From assembly GCA_021799405.1 (NCBI GenBank), contig JAJZAL010000206.1, positions 1 to 9,325 on the forward strand: DNA of 9,325 bases, read 5' to 3'. Position 1 is the first letter of the stretch. Every line of letters begins with the position of its first letter. This document shows positions 7,250 to 9,325 of the stretch, piece by piece. This DNA comes from Acidobacteriota bacterium (GTDB taxonomy: Bacteria > Acidobacteriota > Terriglobia > Terriglobales > Acidobacteriaceae). A program made the position numbers and the translations under genes. The notes under the pieces are model-generated. The model had not been told where the DNA came from, did no database searches, and saw nothing but the letters and a program-made list of their open reading frames with translations.

Positions 7250-7287
7250 TCCCAGGTCTCGTTCGCTGCAGCGGATGAGACCTGGGA
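7250..7287. terminator. Strong hairpin between convergent genes, possible bidirectional terminator or dispersed palindrome
   Basis: Perfect 11-base arms TCCCAGGTCTC (7250-7260) and GAGACCTGGGA (7277-7287) enclose a 16-base loop that itself contains the palindrome CGCTGCAGCG (7264-7273), so a two-tier stem is possible. It lies 46 bases after the ThuA-like stop and 13 bases beyond the GH105 stop, suiting a terminator serving both strands. Neither strand has a T-run after the stem, so it is not a classic intrinsic terminator. A repetitive extragenic palindrome is the alternative. Confidence 0.6.
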
Positions 7288-7300
7288 TGGGTGCCGGACC

Positions 7301-8488
7301 CTACTTCGCCGTCCGGTAAATCTCCGAGCCGGCCAGCAGATAAGCGCCCACTCCATAGACATAGCTCGATGTCTCGGTAAAGGCTCCGGGCGCGGCGCCC
7401 ACAGGCTGAATGCTGCCCAGTCGCCCATCAGCATAGACGTGCGAGAGCATCCCCTTCCACGCCTTGTGTACTGCGGGCCAGTAAGTGGCCTTGTCGAGGA
7501 TGCCCTCATTCACTCCCCACGCCATCGCGTAGGTAATGAAGGCGCTGCCGGAAAGTTCAGGCAGCGGATACGAAGCGGCGTCGAGCAGGCCCGGTCGCCA
7601 CAGTCCATCCGGTCCCTGGATTGAAAGCATCTCCGCCGACATCTCTTTGAACAGCTCGACATACTTTGGCCGCAGCGGAGAATCCTTCGGCATCTGCTGC
7701 AGCACGCGGACGAGGCCGCCCATCACCCAGCCGTTGCCGCGCGACCAGAAGATCTTTTCGCCGTTCTTCTCATGCTTGTCCAGGTACGTCGCGTCGCGTG
7801 AATAGAGGTGCTTGTTGTGGTCGTAGAGCAGATCCGTGGTGATGGTCCATTGCTTGTCCATGAAGTCCAGATACTTCTGGTCGCCGGTCGCCTTGTACAT
7901 GTCGGCATAGACAGGCGGGGCCATAAAGAGTGCGTCGCACCACCACCAGAGCGGCTTCTTCTCGTATTGGGATTCGGGCGTAGCGATCTCTTCATCAAGC
8001 CGCGCCTTCATCTGCTCCATCATCTTCGGATCTTTATGGATGAAGTATTGCTCCATGTACATCTGGCCTACAGCCTGATCGTCGGCCATCATGATGCGCG
8101 GTCCCGGCCGCCATTCAAGTTTGTTGCCGATATCCAGCATGGCCTGCTTGTACTGGTCCCCGGCGACCGCATCCGGAACGGCCATGAATCCGTCATAGAG
8201 CGCTGCCCATGTCCAGTCGTACTGCGCCTGGTCCGGCAGAAGGTGGAGTTGCCAGTCGGCCACCAGCTTCATGGCTTTGGCAAGATCTTTCTTCGTGAAT
8301 TTCGGCGACAGATTTGTAGCCAGCGGTCCCGCCGACGGCGGAGTATTCCCCGGGGGCGCCAGATGAGGGTAGTGTCCTGGCGCGCGCTGCGCGGAAGCCG
8401 GCAAAAGCGCAAGAGCGAATGCGGCAGTGGCAAGGATGGGAAGCCAGAGGGAGCGTCCCATTCGCAGAGAAAGGCCGATATTTTGCAT
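7301..8488 (-). CDS. Secreted glycoside hydrolase family 105 (unsaturated rhamnogalacturonyl/glucuronyl hydrolase)
   Basis: GH105 enzymes (YteR/YesR type) remove the 4,5-unsaturated uronic acid left at the non-reducing end after polysaccharide lyases cut rhamnogalacturonan or related glycans, by hydration of the double bond. The 395-residue protein has a signal peptide (hydrophobic 14-32, ASA-QR), so it acts in the periplasm or outside. A Pro-rich linker (36-60) leads to an (alpha/alpha)6-barrel: YDWTWAALYDGFMA (90-103), MMADDQAVGQMY (133-144; D136/D137 fits the first active-site Asp), WWWCDALFMAPP (181-192; D185 fits the catalytic Asp) and WSRGNGWVMGGL (248-259; R250 fits the substrate-binding Arg). 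Length and order match the family. The start follows TGGAGAA with GGAG at 8495-8498, six bases before the ATG; the next ATG at 8458 lacks a ribosome site. The gene lies downstream of a TonB-dependent receptor on the same strand, but the 245-base gap and its own promoter suggest separate control. Exact substrate is inferred, not shown. Confidence 0.9.
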   Translation of the reverse strand: MQNIGLSLRMGRSLWLPILATAAFALALLPASAQRAPGHYPHLAPPGNTPPSAGPLATNLSPKFTKKDLAKAMKLVADWQLHLLPDQAQYDWTWAALYDGFMAVPDAVAGDQYKQAMLDIGNKLEWRPGPRIMMADDQAVGQMYMEQYFIHKDPKMMEQMKARLDEEIATPESQYEKKPLWWWCDALFMAPPVYADMYKATGDQKYLDFMDKQWTITTDLLYDHNKHLYSRDATYLDKHEKNGEKIFWSRGNGWVMGGLVRVLQQMPKDSPLRPKYVELFKEMSAEMLSIQGPDGLWRPGLLDAASYPLPELSGSAFITYAMAWGVNEGILDKATYWPAVHKAWKGMLSHVYADGRLGSIQPVGAAPGAFTETSSYVYGVGAYLLAGSEIYRTAK

Positions 8489-8733
8489 TTGGTTCTCCAG
8501 TGGTGTAAAAGCCTGTGGTTTGGGCCCGGTGCGGGGCGCAAACCCGCGCAACGGCAACTCTTCGGAAGGATAGAGGCGCGCAGCCACTTTGGGATCGGAA
8601 ATGGCAGTGTGGCTGGGCATGCACACACCATAGGCACGCTCCGTACCGCTGTCAAGCGAGAGGCGAGAATAGGCGCGATTCAGCAATATTGTCATTCAGC
8701 GCAACCCCGTCGCCGCGCGCGATTTGAACGCGG
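8489..8733 (-). other. Upstream/leader region of the GH105 gene
   Basis: This 245-base spacer between the receptor stop and the GH105 start holds a good promoter (8627-8655) and a predicted untranslated leader of about 130 bases. The frame of GH105 stays open across the leader, with an in-frame ATG at 8620, but the encoded 44 residues look like no known domain. A small GTGTG/CACAC inverted repeat flanks GCATGC near the predicted transcript start. A GC-rich inverted repeat just after the receptor stop (about 8712-8733) has no T-run and is a weak terminator candidate. Confidence 0.45.
8627..8655 (-). promoter_or_regulatory. Near-consensus sigma-70 promoter for the GH105 gene
   Basis: On the minus strand TTGACA (8650-8655, perfect -35) is followed by exactly 17 bases and TATGGT (8627-8632, four of six matches to TATAAT). 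The predicted transcript start is at about 8620. Position and orientation point to the GH105 gene, giving it a promoter separate from the receptor upstream. Confidence 0.65.
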
Positions 8734-9325
8734 TCAGAAGCTGATTCGCGTCCCAAATTCAATCTGCCGCTCCCGGTAAAAGTTGTAGCCGTTGATGTCA
8801 AGCGGCTTGCCGAATGCCACGGTGTCGGGCTTGAGTCCAGTGAGGAAATTGAGCGATGGCAGCTCGCCCGAGCTGGTGCCCGACCGGATGTAGTAACCGG
8901 TGGTTTCAATCTCTGTAACGTTGCTGTGATTGAAGAGATTGAAGGTCTCGGCCATGAGCTCCATGTGGGCCTCTCTGCCGAGGTTGAACTGTTTGCCCAG
9001 CCGGAAGTCCGCCTTCCACGTCGAAGGATAGCGAAACGTGTTGCGGCCCACGCCATAGATGCGGTTATCTCCGCCCGATCCATTCATGCCCGGCTCAAGG
9101 CCGGCGATCGCCACGCCCCCATTCGTAAATTCCTTGGGCAACGTGCCTGAAGTGCGCATCGTGTAGGGCAGGCCGCCGCGGAACAGGCCGATCCCGGTAA
9201 GCCTCCAGTCGTTCGCGATCCGGCCTGCAAGTGCATGCAGCTGCCAGGGAGCCGCAAGAATCATGTAGGCTGCTGCCGAGTGGCGCACATCCAGGTTGCT
9301 GGTTCCGTATTCCAGCCTGAAGTTT
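8734..9325 (-). CDS. TonB-dependent receptor, C-terminal beta-barrel part (5' end beyond window)
   Basis: The last 197 residues of an outer-membrane receptor that takes up oligosaccharides or siderophores with energy from TonB. The frame is open to the window edge; the GTG at 9286-9288 falls inside the chain and is not taken as a start. Barrel features include EYGTSNLDVRHSAAAYMIL, which matches the barrel pattern seen in large acidobacterial carboxypeptidase-regulatory-domain/TonB receptors (usually Y-G-x-S-x-x-D-x-R-H), the strand WKADFRLGKQFNLG, ELMAETFNLFNHSNV, and the end RQIEFGTRISF with a terminal Phe, the signal for outer-membrane assembly. Such receptors are usually near 1000 residues, so about four fifths lie outside. 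The GH105 gene next in line suggests that the receptor imports pectin-derived sugars, but the ligand cannot be read from this fragment. Confidence 0.85.
   Translation of the reverse strand, partial: NFRLEYGTSNLDVRHSAAAYMILAAPWQLHALAGRIANDWRLTGIGLFRGGLPYTMRTSGTLPKEFTNGGVAIAGLEPGMNGSGGDNRIYGVGRNTFRYPSTWKADFRLGKQFNLGREAHMELMAETFNLFNHSNVTEIETTGYYIRSGTSSGELPSLNFLTGLKPDTVAFGKPLDINGYNFYRERQIEFGTRISF

Noticed and set aside
7808..8779. Plus-strand open frame (323 codons) antisense to the GH105 gene
   Set aside because: GH105 on the other strand has signal peptide, ribosome site, promoter and all catalytic motifs; the antisense product has none.

Overview
The window is GC-rich bacterial DNA carrying six protein-coding genes; those at both ends are cut by the window edges. 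The most likely source is a Gram-negative soil bacterium of the Acidobacteriota type. This is an inference from three things: a TonB-dependent-receptor C-terminus ending in the outer-membrane pattern G-x-R-x-S-F, a run of secreted enzymes with Sec signals, and a pectin-side-chain type GH105 hydrolase beside the receptor. I see no rRNA, tRNA, CRISPR array, transposase or integrase.

Region 1 (1-4564) looks like an envelope proteolysis block. A membrane M48 (Ste24-like) zinc protease is read leftwards off the window. Divergent from it is a two-gene operon with a 4-base ATGA overlap. It encodes two TldD/PmbA-family proteins, each with an apparent export signal. The first keeps the HExxxH zinc motif and the C-terminal cysteine ligand. 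The second has lost all of these, so the pair resembles the active TldD / inactive TldE heterodimer of E. coli, but placed outside the cytoplasm.

Region 2 (4565-6258) holds a leftward NodU/CmcH/TobZ-type carbamoyltransferase reduced to its Kae1-like half; the C-terminal YrdC-like half is absent. About 400 bases without a convincing gene follow, containing a 13-base palindrome.

Region 3 (6259-9325) looks like part of a polysaccharide-use locus: a rightward secreted ThuA-like protein, then, convergent to it, a leftward secreted GH105 unsaturated-glycuronyl hydrolase, and upstream of that the 3' end of a TonB-dependent receptor. A strong hairpin sits between the convergent ThuA and GH105 genes. 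A near-consensus sigma-70 promoter precedes GH105, with its predicted +1 exactly on the A of an in-frame upstream ATG.

The best candidates for something undescribed are the exported TldD/TldE-like pair next to a membrane M48 protease, and the Kae1-only carbamoyltransferase. No precursor peptide or other obvious substrate gene for either was found in the window.
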